This document shows positions 43,860-53,474 of a stretch of DNA of 64,000 bases, piece after piece; the stretch's first letter is position 1; every line of letters begins with the position of its first letter. The notes beneath the pieces are model-generated. The model worked only from the letters and a program-made list of their open reading frames with translations, did not search any database and was not told the origin of the DNA. The translations under genes and the position numbers were made by a program. Source of the DNA: Pontibacter arcticus (GTDB lineage: Bacteria > Bacteroidota > Bacteroidia > Cytophagales > Hymenobacteraceae); contig NZ_QMDV01000001.1 in the NCBI RefSeq assembly GCF_003284895.1, forward strand, positions 1,135,189-1,199,188. The letters run 5' to 3'.

Positions 43860-45839
43860 ATGAATTACAACCGCAAAGACTATACAGACGACGAACTGAT
43901 TGCCCTTTACAAAGGTATCCTGAAACCCCGCATGATCGAAGAACGCATGCTGGTGCTTTTACGGCAGGGCAAAGTAAGCAAATGGTTTTCAGGTATCGGC
44001 CAGGAAGCCATATCAGTAGGCTCTACCATGGCACTGGATGCGGATGAATATATTTTACCGCTGCACCGCAATTTGGGTGTTTTTACAAGCCGCCAGGTAC
44101 CTTTAGACAGGCTGTTTGCCCAGTTTCAGGGTAAGCGCACCGGCTTTACTAAAGGCCGCGACCGCTCTTTCCACTTCGGCTCAAACGAGCACCACATTGT
44201 TGGGATGATCTCGCATCTCGGGCCGCAGCTGGCTGTAGCCGATGGCATTGCCTTATCCGATCTGTTGTCTAAAAAAGAGAAAGTAACCCTGGTTTATAGC
44301 GGCGATGGCGGTGCCAGCGAAGGCGATTTCCATGAAGCCCTGAATGTAGCGGCTGTGTGGGGGCTGCCGGTTATTTTCATGATCGAGAACAATGGCTACG
44401 GTTTATCTACGCCAAGCAACGAGCAATTCAAGTTTAACCAGTTTATCGATAAAGGCCCTGCCTATGGTATGGATGCCTTGCAGGTAGATGGCAACAATAT
44501 TATAGAAGTATACGACACGGTACGCCAGGCGGCCATCAGTATGCGCAAGAACCCGCGCCCGATGCTGATCGAAGCCATGACGTTCCGGATGCGTGGCCAC
44601 GAAGAAGCCAGCGGCACCAAGTATGTACCACAGGAACTGTTCGAGAAATGGTCTAAAAAAGATCCGGTAGAAAACTTTGAGCGCTTCCTGTTAAGTGAGC
44701 TTGTGCTGTCTCAGAAAGCAGTTGATGCAATCCGGGAAGAGATGAGAGCCGAAATCGAAGATGGTTTGCAGACAGCCTTTGCCACGCCGATGCCGGAAGC
44801 CAACCGCCAGGAAGAACTGGAAGACATGTATCGCCCGCACTACCAGGAAGTAATTAAACCTGCCTCCGGTGCAAAAACGGAAAAGCGTTTTGTAGATGCT
44901 ATTTCGGATGCGCTGCGCCAAAGTATGGAACGCTACCCGGAACTGGTGCTGATGGGCCAGGACATTGCAGAGTATGGTGGTGTGTTTAAAATTACGGAAG
45001 GTTTTGTTGAGAAATTCGGGAAAGAGCGTGTACGTAACACCCCTTTATGCGAGTCGGCTATACTTGGTATTGGCTTAGGCTTATCTGTAAAAGGCCAGAA
45101 AAGTATGGTAGAGATGCAGTTCGCGGATTTTGTGAGCGCAGGCTTCAGCCAGATCGTAAATAACCTGGCCAAAAGCCATTACCGTTGGGGCCAGAATGCC
45201 GATGTGGTGGTGCGTATGCCAACAGGCGCCGGCTCAGCTGCCGGTCCTTTCCATTCGCAGAGCAACGAGGCCTGGTTTTTCCATACGCCGGGCTTAAAAG
45301 TAGCATATCCGTCTTCGCCTTACGATGCCAAAGGTTTGCTAAATGCGGCCCTGGAAGATCCGAACCCGGTAATGTATTTCGAGCACAAAATGCTGTACCG
45401 CTCTATTTCGCAGGAGATTCCGGATGATTATTATACCGTAGAAATCGGTAAGGCGAAAGTAGCCGCCGAAGGCACAGACCTGACCATTATTACCTATGGC
45501 ATGGGTGTGCATTGGGCAAAACAATTGCAACAAGAGTTAACCGATATCAGCCTGCATATACTGGATCTGCGTACTTTGCTGCCCTGGGATAAAGAAGCTG
45601 TGCAAGCTGCCGTTGCCAAAACAGGCCGTGTGTTAATTTTGCATGAAGATACCATGACCGGCGGTATTGGTGGCGAGATTGCAGCCTGGATTGGTGAAAA
45701 CTGTTTTGAATTACTGGATGCGCCGGTTGCGCGTGTAGCTAGTTTGGATACAGCCGTACCGTTTGCGCCACCACTCGAAGCCGACTTTCTGCCAAAGCAA
45801 CGCCTCCGCGAGAAAGTAGAAGCGATGCTGGTTTATTAG
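43860..45839 (+). CDS. Fused E1 alpha/beta 2-oxoacid dehydrogenase (branched-chain or pyruvate type)
   Basis: Thiamine diphosphate-dependent E1 of about 659 residues. The alpha part (about 1-330) has the cofactor motif GDGGASEGDFHEALN starting at residue 148 and ending ENNGYGLS. The beta part (about 345-659) shows MGQDIAEYGGVFKITEGF, RMPTGAGSAAGPFHSQSNEA and the transketolase C-terminal domain. The fusion is common in Bacteroidota. The complex also needs lipoylated E2; lipA is 2.4 kb away. Start ATG 43860 preferred over 43842. Confidence 0.93.
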   Translation: MNYNRKDYTDDELIALYKGILKPRMIEERMLVLLRQGKVSKWFSGIGQEAISVGSTMALDADEYILPLHRNLGVFTSRQVPLDRLFAQFQGKRTGFTKGRDRSFHFGSNEHHIVGMISHLGPQLAVADGIALSDLLSKKEKVTLVYSGDGGASEGDFHEALNVAAVWGLPVIFMIENNGYGLSTPSNEQFKFNQFIDKGPAYGMDALQVDGNNIIEVYDTVRQAAISMRKNPRPMLIEAMTFRMRGHEEASGTKYVPQELFEKWSKKDPVENFERFLLSELVLSQKAVDAIREEMRAEIEDGLQTAFATPMPEANRQEELEDMYRPHYQEVIKPASGAKTEKRFVDAISDALRQSMERYPELVLMGQDIAEYGGVFKITEGFVEKFGKERVRNTPLCESAILGIGLGLSVKGQKSMVEMQFADFVSAGFSQIVNNLAKSHYRWGQNADVVVRMPTGAGSAAGPFHSQSNEAWFFHTPGLKVAYPSSPYDAKGLLNAALEDPNPVMYFEHKMLYRSISQEIPDDYYTVEIGKAKVAAEGTDLTIITYGMGVHWAKQLQQELTDISLHILDLRTLLPWDKEAVQAAVAKTGRVLILHEDTMTGGIGGEIAAWIGENCFELLDAPVARVASLDTAVPFAPPLEADFLPKQRLREKVEAMLVY

Positions 45840-45957
45840 TAGTAATCCCAACTTGGCGTTTATAACTCATTTTAAAACCAGAAACCAAAGTATAAATTCT
45901 GAATTACAGGCCGTTTATACGTTGGTTTTACCTGATTTATACTTTAAATTATAGGTT

Positions 45958-46167
45958 ATGCTTTCTTATCGGTACGCGTGTATTTGTCTGTTTGCGGTTG
46001 TGCTTTTGCTGAGCGCCGGTTGTGCTAATAAAGGCATTCCGTGCCCCAAGCCTTCCAAAAATAAATCGTTGGTTAAAAGCATTGGCGGCGGAAAAGACTT
46101 TGAGTCTGTGAGCGTGCCCACCGATAAAAACGGCCGGGTGAAGAAGCGGAAAAAACTACTCTTTTAG
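45958..46167 (+). CDS. Small lipoprotein of unknown function
   Basis: Protein of 69 residues with lipobox LSAGC (Cys22). The mature part is Lys-rich and ends KKRKKLLF. I do not recognise the family. It heads a short run of three small plus-strand genes. Confidence 0.6.
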   Translation: MLSYRYACICLFAVVLLLSAGCANKGIPCPKPSKNKSLVKSIGGGKDFESVSVPTDKNGRVKKRKKLLF

Positions 46168-46194
46168 TTTCTCAGTATAAGATAAACGGCACGT

Positions 46195-46509
46195 ATGAGA
46201 AGTACCTTAGCACCATTTATACTTTCTGCCATGCTGTTTCTGGCTGGGCCCGGGTTTGCACAGATCAGCCATACGTCGGAAGAGCAGCATGCACAGGAAC
46301 AGGAAGTTGCTTTGAAAGAAGCAAAAAAAACAAAAGCATCTTATAAGAAAACGCACCTGAACACAAGCAAGTATACTTTCAGGAAAGGCGAGGCACCGTA
46401 TAAGCAAGTTAAAGAGAAAGAGAAATTTAAGTTTGATGAGTACGGCGACCCTGTAAAACCTAAAAAGAAATTCTGGAAGCGAAAGCGCACACTAAAACAA
46501 ACTATTTAA
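46195..46509 (+). CDS. Small secreted basic protein
   Basis: Protein of 104 residues with a signal peptide (MRSTLAPFILSAMLFLAG, then PGFAQ) and a highly basic mature part (KFWKRKRTLKQ at the end). Family not recognised. It is 27 bases after the lipoprotein gene and 10 bases before ytxJ. Confidence 0.6.
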   Translation: MRSTLAPFILSAMLFLAGPGFAQISHTSEEQHAQEQEVALKEAKKTKASYKKTHLNTSKYTFRKGEAPYKQVKEKEKFKFDEYGDPVKPKKKFWKRKRTLKQTI

Positions 46510-46519
46510 AAGTATACTT

Positions 46520-46861
46520 ATGAATTGGCACCCGCTTACAACTACCGACCAGCTAAACGAAGTGATAGAAGAATCAAAAACTTCACCTGTCATCATATTC
46601 AAACACAGTACTTCCTGCTCTATCAGTGCGACCGCTAAAAGCCGTTTCGAGCGCCAGTGGGATGGAGCCGGTTTAGACAATGTAAAAACTTACTACCTCG
46701 ATTTGTTACGCTACCGCCCGGTTTCAAACGAAATTGCAGAGGTACTGCAGGTGCGCCACGAGTCGCCTCAGCTGCTATTAATACAGGATGGCATGTGCAC
46801 CTATGATGCCTCCCATTTAGGAATCAGCATTGATGCGCTCAAGAAAAATGTAACGGCGTAA
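46520..46861 (+). CDS. ytxJ: Bacillithiol-system redox-active protein YtxJ
   Basis: Monothiol thioredoxin-like protein of 113 residues. The active Cys is in FKHSTSCSISATAKSRFE, which matches YtxJ (BrxC) proteins that remove bacillithiol from proteins. The segment YYLDLLRYRPVSNEIAEVLQ and VRHESPQLLLI are also typical. Its presence suggests that the organism makes bacillithiol. A strong bidirectional terminator follows. Confidence 0.9.
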   Translation: MNWHPLTTTDQLNEVIEESKTSPVIIFKHSTSCSISATAKSRFERQWDGAGLDNVKTYYLDLLRYRPVSNEIAEVLQVRHESPQLLLIQDGMCTYDASHLGISIDALKKNVTA

Positions 46862-46867
46862 CGCGCC

Positions 46868-46927
46868 AAGTATAAAATCAAAAAAGTCATCCTGAGAAAT
46901 TGGGATGACTTTTTTGATTTTATACTT
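46868..46927. terminator. Bidirectional terminator between ytxJ and the OsmC gene
   Basis: Perfect 25-base stem with outer ends AAGTATAAAATC and GATTTTATACTT, a 10-base loop, and T-runs on both strands. The AAGTATA word forms both ends, and the right one overlaps the OsmC stop codon. Confidence 0.93.
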
Positions 46928-47333
46928 AGTAGATAAAGCTTACCGTCTGCTTAATGTCCGGGTGCAGGCTTAGGGCCACCGGGCAGGTACGGGCCGCATT
47001 CTCCAGCATCGCTTTTTCCTTATCCGTATAGGTTTTGCCGGCCGGCATTTTAAAGTTGAGAACCACTTCTGCAATGCGGCGCGGCTCTGCAGACATAATT
47101 TTGGTCGTTTCAATTTCCATACCCTGGATATCAATAGCGCTGCGGTTAGCCACAATGCCCATAATCGTCATCATGCAGGAGCCGAGCGCTGCGCATACCA
47201 GGTCTGTTGGCGAGAAAGCCTCGCCTTTTCCGTTGTTATCAACCGGGGCATCGGTTATAATAGAGTTGCCTGATGCCACGTGCTGGGCCGTAGTGCGCAG
47301 ATCGCCGATATAATTGCTTTGGATAGTAGCCAT
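46926..47333 (-). CDS. OsmC-family peroxiredoxin-like protein
   Basis: Protein of 135 residues with both family cysteines, LGSCMMTIMG and RTCPVALSL, that reduce organic hydroperoxides. It converges with ytxJ across a shared terminator. No regulator of OhrR type is next to it. Confidence 0.92.
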   Translation of the reverse strand: MATIQSNYIGDLRTTAQHVASGNSIITDAPVDNNGKGEAFSPTDLVCAALGSCMMTIMGIVANRSAIDIQGMEIETTKIMSAEPRRIAEVVLNFKMPAGKTYTDKEKAMLENAARTCPVALSLHPDIKQTVSFIY

Positions 47334-47407
47334 ATATGTATTAAACTATAGTTTTGAATAAGCGTAAATTTACTTACTTTTAAACAAAGTCTAAACCCGA
47401 AATTGTT

Positions 47408-48148
47408 GTGATAAAATACCTGGCATTTATACTTCTGGCAGCAGTAGGTGCGGCTATGCCCGCTGCCGCGCAAAACAATGAAGAAGAAAGCTTCCGGAAC
47501 GAGCTGAGCTATGGTATAAATTTTAACTCGAATGGCGGGTTGATAGGAGGGGCCTTTATCCGGTCTTCTTTTTTTGTAAGCGAGAAGATGTATCAGTTTG
47601 GCGGCATAGAGATTGTAGAAGTAAAGCACCCCAAAGAAAACCGCCTTTACAGCAGCCAGACCGGCGATTTTTTTATTGCAGGCAAACAGAATTACCTTTT
47701 CGTAGTTAGGCCGCATTATGGCCGTGAACTGGTGTTATTTAAGAAAGCAGCAGAATCCGGGGTGCAGGTAAATGCGGTTGGGGCCGTTGGTCCGTCGTTA
47801 GGGTTGTTGGTACCGTATTATATCAACTTTAATTATGGTGGCCGGGGCGCTGGCGCAGATGATATACGCACCGAACAGTACGACCCGGCGTTGCATGGCC
47901 GTTTAGAATCGGTGCAGGGCAGTGCAGGCCTTTTTGAGGGAATTTCTGAAACAAAGATAAACGTGGGGCTGCATGCTAAAGCAGGCCTTAGCTTCGAGTA
48001 TGGCCGCTACAACGAAAGTATAACCGGCATCGAAGTAGGTTTCCTGGTAGAAGCTTATCCAAAAGATCTGATCATCATTCCGCAGGCAGAAAACAGGCAG
48101 GTTTTCTCATCGGTTTACCTCAATTTATACTACGGCCGCCGTAAATAG
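47408..48148 (+). CDS. Predicted outer-membrane beta-barrel protein
   Basis: Protein of 246 residues with a signal peptide ([20 protein letters not shown], cut after AAAQ) and alternating hydrophobic strands that end [10 protein letters not shown]. It starts with GTG. I do not recognise a specific family. It lies 120 bases before lipA on the same strand. Confidence 0.7.
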   Translation: MIKYLAFILLAAVGAAMPAAAQNNEEESFRNELSYGINFNSNGGLIGGAFIRSSFFVSEKMYQFGGIEIVEVKHPKENRLYSSQTGDFFIAGKQNYLFVVRPHYGRELVLFKKAAESGVQVNAVGAVGPSLGLLVPYYINFNYGGRGAGADDIRTEQYDPALHGRLESVQGSAGLFEGISETKINVGLHAKAGLSFEYGRYNESITGIEVGFLVEAYPKDLIIIPQAENRQVFSSVYLNLYYGRRK

Positions 48149-48255
48149 CTTTTCAGCGAACAAATAGCACTTCCACGCTGTTATCCTACCACTATTGCCT
48201 GCAGTTTGCTTTCACAAAACTTGGGCAGAAGCTAACCTGTTACCCTATAACTTCC

Positions 48256-48263
48256 TATCTTTG
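48256..48263 (+). promoter_or_regulatory. Candidate -7 element for lipA
   Basis: TATCTTTG fits TAnnTTTG but ends 4 bases before the ATG at 48268. Either the mRNA is almost leaderless, or translation starts later at M15 (48310), or the match is chance. Confidence 0.3.
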
Positions 48264-48267
48264 TGGC

Positions 48268-49179
48268 ATGGATGATTTAATAATACTTCCGGTAATACAG
48301 CCAAACGCTATGCCCGAGGGGCTGAACGCATTAGGCAAACCCCGCAAGCCGAACTGGCTTCGTGTAAAACTGCCGGTAGGCAAAGAATATACTAAAGTTA
48401 GAAGTATAGTTGACGAATATAAACTGCATACCATCTGCGAAAGCGGCAACTGCCCCAACATGGGGGAGTGCTGGGGAGCCGGTACTGCAACCTTTATGAT
48501 ATTGGGCAACGTGTGTACGCGTAGCTGTTCGTTTTGCGCTGTTGCTACGGGCCGCCCGAACGAGTATGACGAAGATGAACCGCGCCGTGTAGCAGAAGCC
48601 ATCCAACTGATGGGTGTAAAACATGCCGTACTTACCTCTGTTAACCGCGACGAATTAAAAGACCGGGGTGCAGCCATCTGGCACAATACAGTAAAACTGG
48701 TAAAAGAACTATCGCCTGCCACTACCATCGAAACCCTTATTCCGGATGTGAAAGCTAATTGGGACGCCCTGATCACGATGATTTCGCCGGGCCAGGAAGT
48801 GGTATCGCATAACATGGAAACCGTGCGCGAGCTGTACCGCCCGGTTCGCCCGCAGGCCAAGTATGAGCGCAGCCTCGAACAGATCCGCCGTACTAAAGAA
48901 TATGGCAAACGTACCAAGACCGGCATTATGCTGGGTTTAGGCGAAACGCGTGAGCAGGTGTACAGAGCGATGGATGACCTGGCTGAGAACGGTTGCGATA
49001 TCCTGACACTGGGGCAGTACTTGCAACCGACCAAGATGCACCTGGAAGTTGCCGAGTTTATTCACCCCGATCTGTTCGACCACTACCGCGAAGAAGGTCT
49101 GAAAAAGGGACTTAAATATGTAGAATCAGGGCCACTGGTAAGATCATCGTATCATGCCGAGCGCCATGTGCATGTATAG
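48268..49179 (+). CDS. lipA: Lipoyl synthase
   Basis: Radical SAM enzyme of 303 residues that inserts two sulfurs into octanoyl groups on lipoyl domains. The auxiliary-cluster motif [12 protein letters not shown] and the radical SAM motif CTRSCSFC are both present, as is VGQ-like [14 protein letters not shown] near the C-terminus. Its products serve the fused E1 complex and the glycine cleavage system encoded in this window. The first 14 residues are variable; ATG 48310 is an alternative start. Confidence 0.97.
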   Translation: MDDLIILPVIQPNAMPEGLNALGKPRKPNWLRVKLPVGKEYTKVRSIVDEYKLHTICESGNCPNMGECWGAGTATFMILGNVCTRSCSFCAVATGRPNEYDEDEPRRVAEAIQLMGVKHAVLTSVNRDELKDRGAAIWHNTVKLVKELSPATTIETLIPDVKANWDALITMISPGQEVVSHNMETVRELYRPVRPQAKYERSLEQIRRTKEYGKRTKTGIMLGLGETREQVYRAMDDLAENGCDILTLGQYLQPTKMHLEVAEFIHPDLFDHYREEGLKKGLKYVESGPLVRSSYHAERHVHV

Positions 49180-49202
49180 CCAATAAGCTTATAACATAAG
49201 AT

Positions 49203-49241
49203 AACATCCTGTTGCATTAAGTTGTGGCAGGATGTTTTTTT
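49203..49241 (+). terminator. Rho-independent terminator after lipA
   Basis: Stem AACATCCTG/CAGGATGTT, then seven T. Outer CATAAG/CTTATG can extend it. Confidence 0.9.
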
Positions 49242-49568
49242 ATGCCTTATGTTTTTTTGAGCAGGCTGTTGCGCCTTAAGCGATAAGTGTATAATTATCA
49301 GTATCAAAAAAGCAAAAAAAAACTGCAGAATATTGAAATCTTAGTTATAAATTGCACTGAAATTCAGCCATAATTAAATTAAATGTGAGCTTTGCTCTAT
49401 TTAATCAATAGGATCTTCTTTATAAGAAATCGCGATTTAAGAATAATTTATTGGATTATTCTTTCTTATCTAAACTTTTATACAGCTTTAGAGTACCTTA
49501 CATATGTTGCTAAATAGCTAAATATCTATATATACTGATCTGGTTAGCGTCTTCTTTACCCAATTTAT
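49242..49568. other. AT-rich upstream region of the adhesin gene
   Basis: Very AT-rich, no ORF. It lacks the AAGTATA/TATACTT word in its exact form. TTG near 49505, then 19 bases, then TATATACT is a weak promoter-like arrangement with a poor -7 match. A long regulated leader is possible. Confidence 0.35.
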
Positions 49569-52487
49569 ATGAATAAATTTTTACTCTCCATTTTCCTTTT
49601 GCTCACCTTTGCAAGTCCTTTTAGCAGGGCGCAAACAAACCTGGACCCGGAGTTAGGGCAGGCTGGTGATTTTGCTGTTCTGGCCGCAAACAAAGTCAGT
49701 AATGTTGGTATCTCTTCCGGTATTACAGGCAGGCTTGGCATCTGGCCAGGGCAGACCCTTGAAAACACAGGCGAGCTTTTCGTGTCTGTATCTACAGAAC
49801 TGGGCACTCCTATAGCGGAGCAGGCCCAGAAAGATGCGGCAAAGGCTTACGCTTCTTTTGCTGCCAAAACGCCCACAGGGTCGCTTCCTCCGCAACTTAT
49901 CAATTACCTTGTAAGGCCGGGTGTTTATACAATAAACGGCGATGCCACTTTGAGCGGGATTTTAAACCTGAACGGCGGCGGGAACCCGAATGCTGTTTTT
50001 GTATTTATTATCAAAGGAGATCTTATAAGTACAAATCCTACACCGCCCGCTCCGAGCGCAGGGCTTTTGCTGGAGGATGGAGCTCAGGCAAAAAATGTGT
50101 ACTGGGTTGTAGAAGGAGACGTTAATCTAAGCAAACTGACGCTTTTCCAGGGTACCATTCTGGCAAAGAAAAATATCACATTGGATAAAGGGGTAAGTAT
50201 AATTGGCAGAGCCATATCGCTTCAGGGAAATGTTAACCTGGATACAAACCCTATTTACCTTCCAAGCTCTGTAATTTCAGATCTGAGCGTATCTAAAAAA
50301 GTGAAGGCCGGCGACTTTAATGTGGGCGGACAGGTTACTTATACTATAAAAGTGCGCAATGCTGGCCCTGCCACATCGGCTAATGTGGTCGTAACAGAAA
50401 GATTTCCGAAACAATACCTGGAATATGTTAAAACCTTACCAGCCAACGCAGACTTTAGAAATGAAGGCGAAAGCGGCAATTTCAGGATATACAGGTGGTA
50501 TGCAGGCGAACTGAAAAACGGGGAAGAAAAAACACTGGAAGTAGTATTTAAAATACTGGCTGTTGGAAATGGCGTTGTGAACAATGTTTCTGTGGGCGGC
50601 GAAAACCCGGACCCTAACCCAGATGACAACAACGGCGAAGAGCCGATTGATGTAACCTGCGCAACAATAACGCCTGTTATAACAGGAGAAAGTGATTTCT
50701 GTGATCCGTTACTGAACATTAACAAAACTTATACTTTACCTGAGGTATTTGGTGTAAACTGGAACTTTACATTGCCATTAGGTTGGACGGAAGTTTCCAG
50801 AACGGCAAACTCGATTACAGTAAACGCACCTGTTGGCGGTAAACTGGTGGCAACCGTAACTGATAAGTGCGGGAAAGTTTATACAGCAGAGAAAACAGTT
50901 AGCCTGATAACCAATCCAGGTGAGCTTACTATAGACGGTGCAGTGGATGGCATCTGTATCAATACAAATGACCTGACCTTTACAGCAAATGGAGCACAAG
51001 GTAATGTAACCTACAAATGGAAAGCAAGCGGCGGCATAACCATAATAGCTGGCCTCGATAATCAGCAAACTGTAAAAGTAAATGTTGGTACAAGTGCAGG
51101 CACCCTGGCTGTAATTGCTACAAACCGTTGTGGCGTCTCAACTGCAGAAAAAATCATCACTATTACGCCTACCGGCGAACCTGTTTTACCAACTGCCATA
51201 CTTGGCAAAGACAAAGTATGCGCCGGCCTGGAAGAAGTGTATGAAGTAACTGCAGTACCAGGCCAGACTTATAACTGGACTCTGCCTGATGGCTGGAGCT
51301 TTATCGGCGATGCTACCGGAGCTAAGATCAGAGTGAAAATTGGCGACAAAGTGGTGGTAGGCAACCTTTCTGTAACAACCAAAAATGCCTGCTTAACCAG
51401 CGCAGAAGTAATATTGCCAGTACAGATATCCGGTAAATTAGCAGCGCCTGCCGGTATTACCGCAACAGCCGGCACTTGCCCGGGAAGCGAAGTTACTTAT
51501 AGCGTAGTCAACCCGATACCAAACGGATCTTATAGCTGGATTATACCAACTGGTGGTGGCTGGGAAGCAATAACAGATCTTAATGCTGGTAACAGCAGCA
51601 TTAAAGTTAAGATCGGAACAACAAACGGAACAGTGCAGGTAGCTTTAGTAGGAGCGATCTGCGGTGCCGGGCAGTTTGCAACATTGGATGTAACCCCAAC
51701 ACCGGTACCAAACGCGCCGAGTGCTATAACCGGCAAGAAACAAGTATGTATTATCTCCGGAACAACAACATACTCAGTACCTGCAGTTAGTGGCCTTACT
51801 TACAACTGGGAGTTACCTGCGGGCTGGAACTTTGTTTCCGGGCAAGGTACGAACAGCATCACCGTAAGACCAGGCGCAACAGGTGGCACCATCTCAGTAA
51901 CAGCAAAAAATGTTTGTAATGCGGTAAGCGATGCCACTACGCTGCAAGTAAGCATTACGCAGCAGCCAACTGCTACAGGGTCTGTCATAGATAACAGCAA
52001 TGTATGTGACGGCTTACGCTACAGTGTGGAGGCAGTGCCAGGTGCCAGCTCTTATTTCTGGACTGTGAGCGAAGGCTTTACTATAACAGAAGGCCAGGGC
52101 ACTACCAGCATCAAAGTAAAAGCAAATAATCCGAAAGCAACCGGAACTGTAACAGTAGCAACCGTTACCAACGATTGCGCCAGCCCGGTAACAACAGCAG
52201 CCATCGATATTACTAAAGTTGATGGCGAACTAAGCTTCCCGAAAGCATTCAGCCCGAACAACGATGGCAAAAACGATACGTGGGTGATAACTAACCTGGA
52301 GAAATTCCCTGAGAATGAGATTACTATCATGAACCGTTGGGGCTCTGAAGTTTACAAGGTGAAGAATTACAACAACACCTGGAACGGGCAAGGGCTGGAA
52401 GCTGGTACTTACTTCTACAAAGTGAAAGTGAAAGTATGTGCAGGCGTGGAGAAAGAGTACACAGGCTACGTTTCGATTTTCCGCTAA
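49569..52487 (+). CDS. T9SS type B-secreted protein with DUF3494 ice-binding-like domain, DUF11 and PKD-like repeats
   Basis: Protein of 972 residues. Signal peptide 1-22; DUF3494 ice-binding-like domain about 28-235 (LGQAGDFAVLAANKVSN ... YWVVEGDVNLSKLTLFQGTI); DUF11 domain about 237-355; six PKD/Ig-like repeats with a YxWxLPxGW signature about 377-877; CHU_C gliding-motility-type sorting domain about 887-972 (FSPNNDGKNDTW). The sorting domain marks it for the type IX system. It is probably a surface adhesin; ice binding is only a domain-based suggestion. PorP/SprF and OmpA genes follow in an operon. Confidence 0.9.
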   Translation: MNKFLLSIFLLLTFASPFSRAQTNLDPELGQAGDFAVLAANKVSNVGISSGITGRLGIWPGQTLENTGELFVSVSTELGTPIAEQAQKDAAKAYASFAAKTPTGSLPPQLINYLVRPGVYTINGDATLSGILNLNGGGNPNAVFVFIIKGDLISTNPTPPAPSAGLLLEDGAQAKNVYWVVEGDVNLSKLTLFQGTILAKKNITLDKGVSIIGRAISLQGNVNLDTNPIYLPSSVISDLSVSKKVKAGDFNVGGQVTYTIKVRNAGPATSANVVVTERFPKQYLEYVKTLPANADFRNEGESGNFRIYRWYAGELKNGEEKTLEVVFKILAVGNGVVNNVSVGGENPDPNPDDNNGEEPIDVTCATITPVITGESDFCDPLLNINKTYTLPEVFGVNWNFTLPLGWTEVSRTANSITVNAPVGGKLVATVTDKCGKVYTAEKTVSLITNPGELTIDGAVDGICINTNDLTFTANGAQGNVTYKWKASGGITIIAGLDNQQTVKVNVGTSAGTLAVIATNRCGVSTAEKIITITPTGEPVLPTAILGKDKVCAGLEEVYEVTAVPGQTYNWTLPDGWSFIGDATGAKIRVKIGDKVVVGNLSVTTKNACLTSAEVILPVQISGKLAAPAGITATAGTCPGSEVTYSVVNPIPNGSYSWIIPTGGGWEAITDLNAGNSSIKVKIGTTNGTVQVALVGAICGAGQFATLDVTPTPVPNAPSAITGKKQVCIISGTTTYSVPAVSGLTYNWELPAGWNFVSGQGTNSITVRPGATGGTISVTAKNVCNAVSDATTLQVSITQQPTATGSVIDNSNVCDGLRYSVEAVPGASSYFWTVSEGFTITEGQGTTSIKVKANNPKATGTVTVATVTNDCASPVTTAAIDITKVDGELSFPKAFSPNNDGKNDTWVITNLEKFPENEITIMNRWGSEVYKVKNYNNTWNGQGLEAGTYFYKVKVKVCAGVEKEYTGYVSIFR

Positions 52488-52520
52488 GCGGTAGCCTTAT
52501 TAACAGAAAAAATTAAGCAT

Positions 52521-53456
52521 ATGAGAATACTTTATACCCTGCTGGCCCTACTGCTTGCCTTTACAGCTAGTGCCCAGCAAAACCCCCAATATTCGCAGTA
52601 CATATTTAACAGTATGAACCTGAACCCGGCCTATACCGGAAGTAAAAATGTACTGAACTTAAACGTGTTCCATCGGTCGCAGTGGACGGGCATTGATGGC
52701 GCACCCACCACACAATCCCTTAACCTGGATGGTGTAGTGGCAAACGACAGACTGGGCCTTGGCCTGGGCATTACCAGAGATAAAATAGGTGCACAAAGTA
52801 CGCTGTCAATTTATGGAAATGCCGCTGTAAAGTTGCAGGTAAGCCCAACAGGTATCATCAGCTTAGGTATTGCACCCGGCCTGATCCAGACTTCGGTTGA
52901 CGGTTCAGAACTGGGCATTTCTGATGACCCGTCTATACCGGCTACAGATGATAGCTACATTAAGCCGGATGTGAAAATCGGAGCCTATTACCACACCGAT
53001 CGTTTTTATGCAGGTGTTTCAGCATCGGATCTGCTTCGCTTCGAGAAAACAACTGTATTGGAGCCGGAGCGCACTTACTATTTCACGGCAGGTTATGTGT
53101 TTGATATAGGTACGTTCGTGAAATTGAAGCCAAGCGTGCTGGTAAAAGAAACGTTTCAGGCCCCGGCAAACATCGATTTTAACGGCTTTGTGTTGCTGGC
53201 CGATAAACTTTGGTTAGGTGCCTCTTACCGCACCAGTATGAATGTGTTTAACGATAATCCGGAAGAAGAAAGTGTTAGAAAGCGTACGGCGCTGGCGCTG
53301 ATCGCAGAGCTGCAGATCAGCAAATCGCTGCGTGTAGGGTATTCTTATGATAAGATGCTGAATGCGCTGGACGGTTTTAACACACACGAAGTTTCTGTGG
53401 GTTACTACTTCTTTAAGAAGAAAGAAACCAGGATGCTTACGCCACAATACTTTTAA
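52521..53456 (+). CDS. PorP/SprF-family type IX secretion outer-membrane protein
   Basis: Beta-barrel-type protein of 311 residues with a signal peptide cut after SAQ. The N-terminal signature NPQYSQYIFNSMNLNPAYTG is diagnostic. SprF-like proteins are usually encoded after a type B substrate and are needed for its export or anchoring. It starts 33 bases after the adhesin gene. Confidence 0.95.
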   Translation: MRILYTLLALLLAFTASAQQNPQYSQYIFNSMNLNPAYTGSKNVLNLNVFHRSQWTGIDGAPTTQSLNLDGVVANDRLGLGLGITRDKIGAQSTLSIYGNAAVKLQVSPTGIISLGIAPGLIQTSVDGSELGISDDPSIPATDDSYIKPDVKIGAYYHTDRFYAGVSASDLLRFEKTTVLEPERTYYFTAGYVFDIGTFVKLKPSVLVKETFQAPANIDFNGFVLLADKLWLGASYRTSMNVFNDNPEEESVRKRTALALIAELQISKSLRVGYSYDKMLNALDGFNTHEVSVGYYFFKKKETRMLTPQYF

Positions 53457-53474
53457 TCTGAAGGTTTTAGTAAT

